Assembly: GCA_039621445.1 (NCBI GenBank)
Contig: CP154956.1
Location: forward strand, 40,531,509 to 40,595,508
Source of the DNA: Euglena gracilis
Lineage: Eukaryota > Euglenida > Euglenophyceae > Euglenales
Direction of reading: 5' to 3'
DNA: 64,000 nt
Part shown: in pieces, positions 12,086 to 23,775 of the stretch
How positions within the stretch are numbered: position 1 is the first letter of the stretch
Layout: every line of letters starts with the position of its first letter
Position numbers and translations under genes: made by a program
Notes under the pieces: model-generated
The model's database searches: none
The model's input: the letters and a program-made list of their open reading frames with translations, nothing else
What the model was told of the DNA's origin: nothing

Positions 12086-12980
12086 AAATTCCGTTTTGGG
12101 TGGGGAAATGCACCAGTTTTGGCACTTCTTTCAGGGGAAAAGATTTTGGCCATTTTTGGGTGTGAAAGTGCATTGGGCGGACAAGGATACAAGAAAGTTC
12201 ATTGTTTTTTTTTTAAAAAAAAATGCTTTTAAAAAAAGAATGGCAAAAGATCAATTCTCGGGTCACGGGAGGGGTCACGGAGGTGTAATTGGGGGGGGGG
12301 GGCAAGGGGGGAGTACCCCCTAAGGAAAAATATGTTTTTAAAAAAAACAAAAAAAAACCTCATGGGGGTTTGGGGGAATTTTTTTTGAAACTTTTTTTTA
12401 AAAAAGGTCTTTTTTCATCTCTACAGCCTCGTAGTCCATTAAAGGTGCCGGATGAAGGGTCTGGAAAAACTAAAAATACGTCACTTTTGATGACCAAAAA
12501 AAATGACCTTAAAACCTTTTCCTCAAAAAATGGCCATTTTGCAAGGAAAAAGGTCATTCTAAAAAAGAAAACATGTTTTTGTGTGGTTTTTTTGGGAAAA
12601 AAAACATATTTTTTGTTCTTTGTTGAAGAGCAAAAAAAACGTCAACCCTGGCTCAATTCCGCATGTGTGTGTGCCAAGGGAGTGATTGAAGCTGCTTCCT
12701 GCCTTTCTGCTAAGTGTTAAAGTGAAAATACTGGCTACCACTCTTTTTACAAGACACAAATATTTTGCAAAATGCATCTGAATTTTGCAAAATCCACCAT
12801 TGCCAACCTCAATTGGACGAAAAATGTCGCAACTGTCTCGGGGGTAGGCAGTACAGTTGTGATTTTCTGGGGACCCCCCCCCTCCCCCCCCCTGTACAGC
12901 TTCCCCTCCCCCCCTGTGCCTTGTCTCCTTTGTCATCCAGTCATGAGGGCGAGGCGAATAACTCCAGACAAAGAGTACCA
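12086..12980. other. Stretch without a supported gene
   Basis: A/T and G homopolymer-rich sequence, with a C-run block at 12873-12915 containing GGCAGTACAGTTG...CTGTACAGCTTCC, which is related to 11515-11570. Nothing coding is recognisable. Confidence 0.5.
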
Positions 12981-12984
12981 CTCC

Positions 12985-13133
12985 CCCCCTTATTTGACCC
13001 CCCCCTTAATTGAGCATTTGGGTCCGGGGAATAAAATTTTGTAGGCGCCGAAGACGCCGAAATTTTTTTTTGCCCTCTTTCTAAAGGAATTTTTGACCCC
13101 CCCCCCCCTCATTTGACCCCCCCTTATTCAGGG
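12985..13133. repeat. G-run element, family 3, copy 4
   Basis: Same block order and orientation as the left arm at 11748-11915, including TTAATTGAGCATTTGGGTCC and CTAAAGGAATTTTTGACC, with the central hairpin degraded to GGCGCCGAAGACGCC. Confidence 0.7.
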
Positions 13134-13210
13134 GGTGGAGAAACTGCACAAGGGCCGGTCAAAAACTGCACTGGAAAAAACTGCAAAAAAACTGCAAAAA
13201 ACTACAAAAA
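13134..13210. repeat. AAAAACTGC short tandem repeat
   Basis: Several copies of AAAAAACTGC. The same motif, with a palindromic CTGCACGTGTGCAG centre, recurs at 15235-15370. Confidence 0.8.
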
Positions 13211-13743
13211 ATGCACTTCAACAAAAAATGGCGTAAACAAGCTGAAATGGTGTGCATATGCAAAATAACGTAAATTGCAACCACATGAGCAGGCCCCAAT
13301 TCACCAAAATTTTCTTTGCACAGCTTTGGAACTGATGACAACAAAAATGGAAGCAGTCAATCAAGGTGCATTGTACATGATTCTTCATGCACTGGAATGC
13401 AAATCATTTGTTTGGATGCCGGTTCACACCAGTTTCCTGCACCAAATTGGGTCTAGATCATCCTAAATTGAATGTCACGATGTGAGTGGGAGAAGCGCAA
13501 CCCAATCCCTTATCGTCTCCATGGGAAGGTGGAGATCCTTCAGTAGCTGCATCAGGAATGCGGTGTGGTTGAGGCCTTGCTAATTTGTTACAAATCTCCA
13601 ACACAAATGCCATGAACCACAGAGAAGGAATGGCAGGGATTGGGCCCACCATCTGGTCCGGGAAGAGGTCGTGGCAGATGTGGAACTGCAGCATTGCCAA
13701 GTTGTTTTCCTTCCTCTCCGCCACTCAACAACACACACCCATA

Positions 13744-14223
13744 CTTGTAGTTAGTGCGCCGCGACGCTTCTGCCGCGGCGCAAAAAATTTTTTTCTGCGG
13801 TGGTCGCGGCGCAGAGAAAGATTTTTGCCGCGGCTGTCGCGGCACAAGCAAAATTTATTGCCGCGGTGGTCGCGGCGCAAGGGGAAAAATTTTCCGCGGT
13901 GGTTGCGGCGCAAAAAAAAATTTCTGCCCGGAGCTCAAGAACGTATTGGCAGCAACACAACACCCAACATTTTTTTGGTGGAAACAATTAGATTGATAGA
14001 AAACGCTCACCCGGGCTTTTGGCAAAACAAAGCGTTGCCAAGGTAGCACCAGCCCCACCCGTTGAGGTTTCCAAAAAAAATTTCCGCGGCGGTTGCGGCG
14101 CACGCACAAACCAGTGCCGCAGCATTCGCAATTTTTTGCCGCGGTGCTGCCGGTTACAAAAAAAATTTCCGCGGTGGTCGCGGCGCACGGAAACATTTTT
14201 TCCGGTCGCACTAACTGCAAGTA
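13744..14223. mobile_element. TIR element, family 1, copy B (inverted relative to copy A)
   Basis: Begins TACTTGTAGTTAGTGCGCCG and ends CGGTCGCACTAACTGCAAGTA, giving terminal inverted repeats of at least 17 bp that match copy A at 1-597. The interior has the same GCCGCGG / AAAATTTT blocks and the shared core around 13921-13980. It lies inside the BED-finger remnants, so it inserted there later. Confidence 0.75.
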
Positions 14224-15234
14224 TGCACACACCCCACAAACAAAAGTGATCCAGTGTCTTGTAAAGCTTGGGTGGTCCAGAGGGAAAACTGCCGAATTCC
14301 TTCGGTGAACAAAAGAAACCGTCAGATGTGACACCACATGCACAGGTTGGAGGTGGAGCAATTTTGGGTAGTGAGCAAAAATCCATCTGACTAACAAAAT
14401 TGTCCAGCAAAATGACCTCTTCTCGGTCATAGTCATCGAACAACACGGTGCCACGTGATCCATCACCCATGAGTGGGTTATCGACATCGTCCGGACCGAA
14501 GACGACACAGGCCATTCTGGTCTTCCCTGTACTACACCTTGTGCTTCCCAATTTTCCTAGACAGCAACTTCAGCCAGTGCTCTTGGATGACGGGTGAATG
14601 CTTGGAAGTGATCCTGCAACAGCTCCTCCATCTTAGCATTGTGCTTGACCTCTTCCAAGTCTGTACCCTTGCCTTGTGAGGGCGTGTGAAAATCCTCTGA
14701 GACCTCGGCATTGGGTCATCCCCTTCGGGATCAAAAGTGATTGACAAAGCGGGATTACACTGCCACCGCTTCTTCTCCATCTCCTGCCGGCGGTCGCGCA
14801 CCTGTTATGGGCATGCATCTCTCTAATATTGTTAAAAAAAAGACAGAAAATCAAAAAAAAGATGCATGTACGTGTCAGCACTTCAGCGGCTGGGAGTAGG
14901 CTCCTTCGGCAAAACAAAAAACGTGGACAAAGAAACCTGGTTGGCCTTTTGACCAGCGTCTCCTCCGCGGCCTTCTTTCGGACAGACACAGCAGAAAACA
15001 AGAGCTGTGGAGGAAAAAAATACAAAGCACCAAGAGGCAAGAGCCGACTGAATGCAGATGTCAATTGCATCAGAGGGGGACAGAGCAAGGCACATGCACA
15101 AAAAATATGCATGTCTGGGAATGCTGTGGCTTGATTGATTATATCTTTCCAGAAAGCATGCACATCAGGTATTGGGGTGGAAACTTTGTGGAAGCACCAA
15201 AAATAAACATCTTAGGTTTCCTCCAAAACTGGAT

Positions 15235-15372
15235 TAAAAAAAACTGCAAAAAACTGCACGTGTGCAGTTTTTTTCAGAAAAAATCTGCAAAAAAAACTGC
15301 AAAAAAACTGCAAAAAACTGCAAAAAGCCCAAAACGTGAAAACTGCAAAAAACTGCAAAAACTGCACGGTGC
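15235..15372. repeat. AAAAACTGC tandem repeat
   Basis: About a dozen AAAAACTGC units, with a perfect short palindrome (AACTGCACGTGTGCAGTT) near 15252. Confidence 0.85.
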
Positions 15373-15394
15373 ATATTTTCCATCCCCCTGCCTT

Positions 15395-15960
15395 ATTTAA
15401 GCCGGCGTTTGAGACGCCGGGCTCAGGACAGAACCGGCGTCCCCCCCCCCACGGGCTTCCGGATGCCGGTTCTGTCTTAAAGCCCGGCGTTAGGAACGCC
15501 GGCTTTGTCCAAAGCCCGGCGTCCGATTTTCATTAATGTCACCAAAAGTGCCCAAAAGTGGCCCTAAGGTGCTGGTATGAGTGTTTCAACCATCAGGGAC
15601 AATGAATTTTGCCATCTGGGGACCACTAGGGTGGATATCCAAATTTGGTGAAAATTGGCCCAGATTTGGAAATAGAGTACCGTGCAGCGTGGAAAGATCT
15701 GATGAGCACCGCTGGTCGTCTGTTGAAAAGAGCTTTCGATCGAGGGGTAACTTGGTACCCTAACGTTGCACGCAGCCCGAGATACGCTCGCGATGGTCGG
15801 ATCGGCCAGAATCTGAGTCGAAATTTGTGGTAATTTTCAGTGATTTTTGGTTTAAGATGCTGAATAAACCCTACAGAAAAGTTTTTCCTCTTCGAATCAA
15901 CGACCTGAGGGACCATTCCCGGTTGTAGTAAAGTAACGTGTCCCTCTGGCTTGTCCACCG
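15395..15960. mobile_element. GCCGGCGTT element, family 5, copy A (one end only)
   Basis: Starts TTTAAGCCGGCGTTTGAGAC and continues with GCCGGTTCTGTC / GACAGAACCGGC palindromic blocks, then about 400 bp of unique sequence. It matches 21571-22095 at high identity. The matching right-hand terminus seen near 22360-22408 is absent here, so this copy is truncated after about 15915. No coding capacity. Confidence 0.75.
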
Positions 15961-16599
15961 TGTAGCACAGGGAAGAACCGGTCTTTCAGCACTGAAGCAA
16001 ACAAAAAACAGCTACTTTGTCTCTTCCCTTGTCCTTCAAATAGTCTGACACCAACAGTGCAAAGTCATGCACGCCTGCAGTCCAGTCCAGTCCACTGCGT
16101 GCCTGTCCATTGATGAACTGCAACTTCTGGGACCTGCCACTGACCATAGCTTCATCTTTTTAAGCTCCAAACAACCATCAGCATGTGCTTTGACGCGCAG
16201 AGTGACAAGAGACACTTCGGCTCCACATACTTCGCACATGCGAACATAACACTTCTTGCCGGCCTTCGAAATCTTCGGTCCGAAGCACCGCCACACAGGG
16301 TCCCCGATGCGCATCAGGATATAACCAGACACCGCGATTCCTAATCCAAAAAAACCGACGGTGGTTTTTTTGAAACAAAAAAACGCACTTTCCACCAGGT
16401 CGGTGGTTGGGTGCCATGCACCGTCCGTCGGCTGTCCCCGTGGTCCTACGCAAAACCGGGGACGGGAATGCTCCTTGACCTGGTAAAACGTACCGTCAGC
16501 GCATTTCTGCCGCCGTTCACCGCGATTTAGGGTGCGGCAAGACGCTTCATGTGGTTTATATTCCGCCGTTTTTTATGCCACAACTCCAACGATAAATCC

Positions 16600-17720
16600 G
16601 TCCGACCCTAGCCTTTGGAACGTTGGCAGGAGGGGGGAGGGTCCCGAGGTCAGTTTTTTTTTTTGCATTTTTGGCACTTTTTTGCTATAATGTCTCAACA
16701 CGGGGGGGGGGGGGTCCTGCCTGGGGTCCCAACTGTACTGCCAACCCCCCGGGGGTTTTGGGGACGCGGGGGGGACGCGGGGGGGGACGCGGGGGGGGAC
16801 GCGGGGGCACCACCATTCTGGGTACAATGAAATAACATTTTTTTGACCGACCCGGGCCCGCATTTTCCAGGTACCCCAAAACGCTAAAATTTTTCCTTCG
16901 GCGCTTCGCGCCATGTGTAAATTGGTTCAAGGGCAAAAAATTTCAGCACCTGAAATTTTTTTTAACCAACCCAAATGCTCGGGTGGTTCAAATAGGGGGG
17001 GGGTAGTGCCCCATCCTCAAAAAATTCCAAATTTGGTGGTATATCATAAAAATAGGAATTTGCCTCGTGCAGTTTCGGACAAGGATTGCATTTGTGTTGA
17101 TGTTGATTCCACCCTTCTTAGGAATTAGCCCCTCATTCAATCAAAACCAAACGTGAAGTTGGGTATTTTTTTAAAAAAAGAATGCATGAATCCAAATGGT
17201 GCAATGAAGCTAACAATTTTATTGTGGGCCCCATCCACAAGGCGAAACTCATGCCTAAAAATTCTTTGGGGCAATACCTTTTCCATGGGGTGTTTTCGCC
17301 CCCGGAGCCGTTGGCCCAGAAAACCAGACAAACTTGCATTTTACAACGTTCCCCGCATACTTTGGCTGGTAATTTTTGGGAATGGATCCGCCAAAACGGG
17401 CGATGGGAATGGTGTCCACAAAAAAAGAATACAAAATGGAAGTGTGCGCAATGGTTGAGGGGGGACAGTCTAGGATTAGCATTGATTATGCCGAACAAAA
17501 AAAAAGAAGCAAATGGGCACTCTTTGCAAAACCAGTAGGGGTTGCTTGATTGGCAGTCCAACATTTTTCACAAAATTTTTCACAAAAAAAAATTCCTAAA
17601 CCTCAGACAATTTCATCGAAAAGCCTCTACGAAAAAAAGGACACCAAGCCACTTGGTGGGGACGCGGGGGGGACGCGGGGGGGGGACGCGGGGGGGACGC
17701 GGGGGCTCAACCCCCCCCCA
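16600..17720. repeat. G/C-run elements and (GGGGACGCGG)n minisatellites
   Basis: 16766-16806 and 17659-17706 each hold several copies of GGGACGCGG. 16895-16915 has a CGGCGCTTCGCGCC hairpin and 17735-17755 has GCGCCGAAGGCGC. The interval 16990-17570 carries low-complexity frames but nothing recognisable. Confidence 0.6.
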
Positions 17721-18141
17721 AAAAAATCGGCCGAAACCCGGCGCCGAAGGCGCTGGAATTTTTTTCAGGCCTTTTTTTGGGTCTAAAAAGGCCATTTTTG
17801 GTGTCAAAATTTTCATCTGTCTCGGGGGGGTCGGCACTGGGGGGGGGGGGCTGCCGTCGCACCTTTGGTCCAATAAAAGAAACCACCCATCACCTTTTCC
17901 ACCGTGTGTGAAAACCCGCGCACTGGTGAATTTACCATCACCCCCCCTAAACGCCCCCCTAAATGACCCTCCGGGGTCCAGGCCCAGACAATGGAAAATT
18001 TTTCAAGAAAAAAGTCTTCAAAAACGACCGATTTTTTTGAGATTTTTAGGATTGTGAGTTTTCCTTCTAGTGGAAATGATGCCAGAGAACACAAATTTCA
18101 CAAAGAGAATTCCGGAAAAAAGGGGTGGGGGGGTGTCCGAG
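17721..18141. other. Stretch without a supported gene
   Basis: G/C-run blocks (17823-17853, 17940-17975) related to 18600-18690 in reverse order (phrases AAGTGACC / AAATGACCCTCCGGGGTC). No coding signal. Confidence 0.5.
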
Positions 18142-18588
18142 CAGGGCTGGATAGAGGTGGAGGGATAGAGGTAGAGCTGGAGGTAGAGGTAGAGGTAGAG
18201 GTAGAGGTCACCTCTACCTCTACTATCCCTCTATGCCACCTCAATGTCAAAATTTTAAGGAAAGTGGCTTATTCAAAGAAAATTTATGCCAAACGAAGGC
18301 AATTTTATGGAAAAAATCAGAAATTGGCCATTCTTGTCACAAATCTCTTCTGGCAATTTTTGAGACCACCCATCCGGATATTTTTTCTCGTTCCTAACCT
18401 AAATAAGATGGGTTGAGATGCTAATTTGCCAAATTTGAGACATTTGGAGCCTTGTGTGGCCCTTGTTGCTGGCAGTTAATGACACTTTATGGACATAGAG
18501 GTGACGTAGAGGTAGAGGTAGAGGTAGAGGTAGGTCAGATAGAGGTAGAGGACTTTGACCTCTACCTCTACCTCTATCCAGCCCTGGT
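18142..18588. mobile_element. GAGGTA-TIR MITE, family 4, copy A
   Basis: Left end CAGGGCTGGATAGAGGTGG followed by (GAGGTA)n; right end is the inverse, CCTCTATCCAGCCCTG. The two ends are flanked by a perfect 7-bp direct repeat GTCCGAG (18135-18141 and 18589-18595), which I take as the target-site duplication. The 250-bp interior has no coding capacity. A second copy is at 21288-22690. Confidence 0.85.
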
Positions 18589-18599
18589 CCGAGACCCTT

Positions 18600-20050
18600 T
18601 TTTTCCGACCCCCCATAAGTGACCCCCCCCCCCTAAGTGACCCTCCGGGGTCTGGGCCGGGACAAGAGGGGGGTCATTTAGGGGGGGGGTGATGGTAAAT
18701 GGACAGCCCCCCCCCAAGAAAAAAGCGATCCTACAACATAAAGCACACAAACCTAGTCAAAGGGGATGATGACCGTGGTATGGTGTGACAGGGTGATGCG
18801 CATGGCAACCAAAAGCGCTCAAAAACGGAAACATGTCATCCGTCAATGATTCAGGAATATTTGTGAAACACAGGAATATTTTGACAAAAACCGAACATGG
18901 AACTCTTCCACTGTCAAAACCAAAACCGCAAGCAAACCACCGAAAAAAACCTGAAGTCTATCAAAACGCGCTTCACAGAAGGAAGCCAAAAGAAAAAAAA
19001 TTCGAAAACAGAAGACCTTTCTTAAGAGTTCGAATAACAAACCTGGTGGGAAAGGGTGACATGATCACTTTCAAAACCCGCACAAACATTGGATACAGGT
19101 GGCACAAAATACTTCTGCTCCCTCATTTCCGTGGTCGAAGAAAACAATTGAACGCACTTGCCTGGCCAGGGCTTCATCCCGCCACAGTTGCGGGCACAAG
19201 GGGTGGGGGCAGAACAGAAGTTTTTTTTCAAGACCGGGGGGTCCTGGCGGACCCACAAACATGACAGAAAAAATGTGACAAATGCTATGGTCCAGGGGTT
19301 GGGCCCCAAAAATTGCAGGACAGCAAAAAAATTCGAAACTGAGGGCGAAATCTGTAAGGGGGGGGGCAGCAAAATCCTGGGACGACCAAAAAAACAACCT
19401 TCCAGAACCAAAACAAAACACCCCCGGGTGGAATTTATCGCTCTGTCTCATTGTCACTGTCACTGGAATTTTCACCTCCGTCTTCAAATTCTGAATTTGG
19501 GTCATGTTCACCTTCGACTTCGATTGTTGAGCCTGGGACAAAGAAAAAAAAACCACAAAAACCGGTGTTCATACACAAACCAGGCAAGGCCTCATTTTCA
19601 CCACCATCTTCAAATTCAGAATTCGGTTCCAGGCCGAATGGGAATCAGCCAACTACGGCGGGACGAGGCACTGCACAGCAAAGGCCCAACCCAGTGTCGC
19701 CAAAATCACCTCCATAGGGGTCTCATTCTTCAAATCACATTCAGTAGCTTTCAAAAATCTTGCAAAAAGGGCGTGACCTCACTCGGGGGTCGTGCAGATC
19801 CCGGGGCGCCCGGTGCTCCGCCTCGCCAGACTCCCTTCTGATTGAGGGGGAGTCACCCCAAAATCGGGCCATCTCAGGGCCTTCTATATCAAAAAAGGAG
19901 GGGATGCCGTTGTGAACCCGGTGTCCCGTACGCCGGGTTCACGACAGAACCGCCCCCCCCCCCCTTGTTCAAAGCGACGTTTTAGGAACGCCGGGTTCAC
20001 GACAGAACCGGCGTTCTCCCCCTTCGGGCCAGGTAGCACTTAGAAATACA
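18600..20050. other. Stretch without a supported gene
   Basis: C/G runs at 18610-18715. The region 18830-19850 has open frames on both strands but composition is low and no family is recognisable. 19915-20030 carries GCCGGGTTCACGACAGAACCGGCG blocks related to the GCCGGCGTT family. Confidence 0.5.
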
Positions 20051-20319
20051 TATACTTGTGTTCCCCTTAGGTTTTCTTTAGCACAATGATGAACAGTTCC
20101 CTCACCGTTGTAGTTCGCAACGCTTTGCCCCCTATCCCAACCAGTGCCCAATTTTTGACAGGGTTGGGGACCGCCTTGGAGCCTCAAGGTCCAACGCCCG
20201 ACACCGCCCTTTTTGGGACCATACGGGTATTGGAGGTTTGGTGGGTATTGCTGGGCAAAGCTCTTGCCACTAAAACAAAGAGTCCACTTTTTCCTGTGGA
20301 GTTTCCAAAAGATACTCCA

Positions 20320-20665
20320 CATCCACGTTCACCGGGGGGGGGGGGTGCTTTCGGGGTGAAGTTCACCGGTGAAGTTCACTGGCGAACTCACTGTTTTGAT
20401 GGTTGGGGTGAAATTTTCATGGTGAAATTTTGCTCCTTTGCTCTCAAAATGGTCATTTTGAGGTTGATGCTTCATGGAATTTTATCGAAATTTCCGAAAA
20501 CTTGCTCAAAAATGTCATTTTTGGCCATTTTTGGCCAAAAAGTGCTCTCTTGTTGAACTTCACCGGTGAAGTTCACCGATGGGTTAGGCAGAGGGGGGCG
20601 GGGAGGGGGTCCGGGACCCCCCGGTGAACTTTCAAACAGTGAACTTCACCATAGGGGGGGGGTCA
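20320..20665. repeat. TTCACCGGTGAA palindrome repeats
   Basis: TTCACCGGTGAAGTTCAC occurs at 20357 and 20557 with related half-sites at 20330 and 20620-20650 around TTTTTGGCCA-rich sequence. Probably the ends of a small element. Non-coding. C runs with (CACCCCCTCGCCACGCC) phrases follow at 20700-20905. Confidence 0.55.
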
Positions 20666-21570
20666 AAACGTCCAAAATCTACTGCCTCATCTCCTAGGGG
20701 GGGGTCGGCACCCCCCCCCCCCCCCCCCCTCACCGACCCCCTCGCCACGCCATTTTACCCCCCCCCTTTTCAGACCCCCTCGCCACGCCATGTCAGGCCT
20801 GCCAAAGAAAATTTTTTTGGCAAACCCCCGCGCACCCCTCCCCCCCCCATCCGGGACCCCCTCGCCATGCCAAACCCCCCCCCCCAGCTGGAAACCTCGC
20901 CACGGCGTGCCGACCCCCCTCAGGGGGCAGTGGACCCCTAAATGGTCATTTTTTTTCCTTCCGGCCATTTTGCGCCGAATGTTTTGGTCATTTTTTTTTG
21001 GATAATTTTTGCCGAATAAGTGCTCAAAATGGCATCTTCAGCCGATTTTGGGGTAAAAAATTTCGGCCCCTAGCACGTGGGAGGTCGGACCCCCGGAATT
21101 TGGTCTGGGCCCCGCATTTCGCGCCGAATATACCCCGATTGTGTTGCTTGAGGGGTGTGGTTTCCCCACACCTGTTGGAATGGGGGGGGGGGTCCGACCC
21201 CTCACTTGCCCTTGCATCAAACACTGCATGGACCTCTCCCCCCTCCCCTCCCTCGTCTTCAAAAGAAGCCTTGGCACCTGCCAGGGGCAGGGCTGGATAG
21301 AGGTAGAGGGATAGAGGTAGAGCTGGAGGTAGAGGTAGAGGTAGAGGTAGAGGTCACCTCTACCTCTACTATCCCTCTATGCCACCTCAATGTCAAAATT
21401 TTAAGGAAAGTGGCTTATTCAAAGAAAATTTATGCCAAACGAAGGCAATTTTATGGAAAAAATCAGAAATTGGCCATTCTTGTCACAAATCTCTTCTGGC
21501 AATTTTTGAAACCACCCATCCGGATATTTTTTCTCATTCCTAAGATGCGTTGAGATGCTATTTTGCCAAA

Positions 21571-22408
21571 ATTAAGCCGGCGTTTGAGACGCCGGGCTCA
21601 GGACAGAACCGGCGTCCCCCCCCCACGGGCTTTCCGGACGCCGGTTCTGTCCTAAAGCCCGGCGTTAGGAACGCCGGTTTTGTCCAAAGCCCGGCGCCCG
21701 ATTTTCATTCCTAAAAATGTCACCAAAAGTGCCCAAAAGTGGCCCTAAGGTGCTGGTATGAGTGTTTCAACCATCAGGGACAATGAATTTTGCCATCTGG
21801 GGACCAGTGGGGTGGATATCCAAATCTCGTGAAAATCCGCCCAGATTTGGAAATAGAGCACCGTGCAGCGTGGAAAGATCTGATGAGCACCGCTGGTCGT
21901 CTGTTGAAAAGAGCTTTCGATCGAGGGGTAACTTGGTACCCTAACGTTGCACGCAGCCCGAGATACGCTCGCGATGGTCGGATCGGCCAGAATCTGAGTC
22001 AAAATTTGTGGTAATTTTCAGTGATTTTTGGTTTAAGATGCTGAATAAACCGTACAGAAATGTTTTTCCTCTTCGAATCAACCTGACCTGAGGGCCTTGG
22101 GGGGGGCACCAGAGTTGTGAAATTAGGATTCCCCACTGACAGAAAATAAGAGCTCCAGGCGACGTGGCTGAATTTGGTGGTGATCGCCAGTCGTCTGATG
22201 AAAAGAGCTTTCGATCGAGGGGTGATTTTATACCTGGACGATTGACACAGCCAGAAATACTCTCGCGATCGCCGGAATTTGGTGAAGTGCAAAGTGGTGT
22301 GACATTGCAGATCAGTGGTCGGAGATTGGTCCTGGGAGTGTCCTTTGGCCGAAGGTTGGGGACGCCGGTTCTGTCCTGAGCCCGGCGTCTCTAAAACGCC
22401 GGCTTAAA
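21571..22408. mobile_element. GCCGGCGTT element, family 5, copy B (nested, complete)
   Basis: Left end TTAAGCCGGCGTTTGAGACG and right end (inverted) TTTAAGCCGGCGTTTTAGAG are TIRs of about 45-50 bp. Each TIR is itself a chain of GCCGG hairpins. The interior matches 15500-15915 closely. No coding capacity. It inserted into the GAGGTA MITE. Confidence 0.8.
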
Positions 22409-22531
22409 CAAGAGGTGGCGGGCGCCGGTTCTGTCCAAAGCCCGGCGTTCCGGATGCCGGTTCCGTCCTTCGGACGGAACCGGCGTTTGGAACGCCGGGC
22501 TTTGGACAGAACCGGCGTCCGCCACCTCTTG
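22409..22531. repeat. Foldback element abutting family 5
   Basis: Two arms of about 60 nt, starting CAAGAGGTGGCGG and ending CCGCCACCTCTTG, pair around a TTC centre with only a few mismatches. They are built from the same CCGGTTCTGTCC / AAAGCCCGGCGTT blocks as family 5. Confidence 0.85.
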
Positions 22532-22749
22532 TTTGTAGTAGAGGCATTTGGACCCTTTTGTGGCCATTATTGGTGCCAATTAATGACATTTTATGGACAT
22601 AGAGGTGGCATAGAGGTAGAGGTAGAGGTAGAGGTGGGTCAGATAGAGGTAGAGGACTTTGACCTCTACCTCCACCTCTATCCAGCCCTGCAGGGGGGAT
22701 TCACAACTTTGCTCATTCCACCAACCTTGTTTTCTTGGGCAGCAAACTA

Positions 22750-23660
22750 AATCATAAGATATCACTTTTTTGAGGGGTCCACCAAGTTGAACAACTCATC
22801 TGCGGCTTTTGTTACTGTAACTGTAACTGTACTCACCTCTAATTTCTTGCCTTTCCTTGCAGATATTGTTGCAATGGTCGCAAAAAATGATGACGCACCA
22901 ACATGGCGATGCGTCATTTTGTCAGTTTTTGGAATTTCGGTATGCATGTGCAATTTGGCTTTCATTCAAGTGGTTGAATTTTGGATGTTTGCAAAATCCC
23001 ACCTCCCCTCGATCTTGCCACTGTGAGGTTCTTGTTTTGAAGAACCAGTTTTTTTTGCTTAATGTTGGAATTTCTCTGGTCCCTTGGGGGGGTTGCTTAC
23101 TTTTTGGGGTTGATTAAATTTGGAGGCTTTGTTGTGGGGAGCACGTCGTGCGTGTGTGTTGTGTTGTGTGTTGTGTTGTGTTGTGTTGTGTTGTGTTGTG
23201 TTGTGTGTGTGTTAGTGTAGGTCGATTAATCGTTCATTCGTTTATTCGTTCGAGCCCCCCCCCCCCCCCCGATTTATCGTTCGTTTGAGGGGTCCAAAAT
23301 TGTTCGTTCGCCGGGTCCAAAATTAATCCACCAGACTTTTTGCTAGATTTGATGTGTTTTTTGGGGGGGGTCTAATCAAGGAGTTAAGTGGTTTTTGGGT
23401 CTTAATATTTTCAAATCTAAAATCCTTTGGTGCATCAATGCACAAATCCTTTGGTGCATCAGAAGTCCTTGTGTCCAAGAGGTTGCCCATTCCACGGGAA
23501 GGTTCATGTTTGTCATCAATGCGAAGGGAAGTGGAAACCATGTTGCTTTTTGCCCCTTCAAAATTTGTGTCGGGTCAATCAATCGGTTATTTGTTGGAGA
23601 CCCCCCGATTCATCGCGATTACCGTACGATTACGTAATCGTTTGAGGCTTTTTTTTCGAT
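22750..23660. other. Stretch without a supported gene
   Basis: A TTGCAG acceptor near 22862 precedes a short frame (VAKNDDAPTWRCVILSVFG) that could be an exon, but nothing supports it further. 23145-23215 is a (TGTGT)n array. 23360-23660 is AT-rich. Confidence 0.4.
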
Positions 23661-23666
23661 TTATAT

Positions 23667-23774
23667 AAAAATCGTGGGCATAACCCGTATACAGGCCGTA
23701 TAACGGGTCAAGGGCGCCGTAGGCGCCCTTGACCCGTTATACAGCCTGTATACGGGTTATAGCCCACGATTTTT
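23667..23774. repeat. Near-perfect 108-bp palindrome
   Basis: Arms of about 52 nt starting AAAAATCGTGGGC and ending GCCCACGATTTTT meet at GGGCGCC-GTA-GGCGCCC. Only a few arm mismatches. It abuts the TIR element that starts at 23776. Confidence 0.9.
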
Positions 23775-23775
23775 C

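Larger units (their letters stand above)
13450..16400 (-). pseudogene. BED-finger (hAT-like) transposase remnants, interrupted
   Basis: On the minus strand 16330-16150 encodes VWRCFGPKISKAG, YVRMCEVCGAEVSLVT and LRVKAHADGCLELKK. This is the BED-type zinc finger pattern: aromatic residues, C-x2-C, then H...C. Downstream on the same strand are QKLQFINGQARSGLDW-like sequence (about 16130-16030), a helical acidic segment at 14800-14590 (DLEEVKHNAKMEELLQDHFQ) that needs a one-base shift to join its neighbour, and MACVVFGPDDVDNPLMGDGS with VILLDNFVSQMDF (14550-14350). A TIR element (13744-14223) and a GCCGGCGTT repeat (15395-15960) sit inside the run. BED fingers are typical of hAT transposases; I cannot see an intact catalytic core. 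Confidence 0.45.
21288..22690. mobile_element. GAGGTA-TIR MITE, family 4, copy B, with a nested insertion
   Basis: Same ends and outer interior as 18142-18588. Flanked by the direct repeat CAGGGG (21282-21287 and 22691-22696). Relative to copy A, the interior is interrupted after TTTTGCCAAA at 21570 and resumes at 22532 (TTTGTAGTAGAGGCATTTGG; copy A has TTTGAGACATTTGG), so 21571-22531 is a later insertion. Confidence 0.85.
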
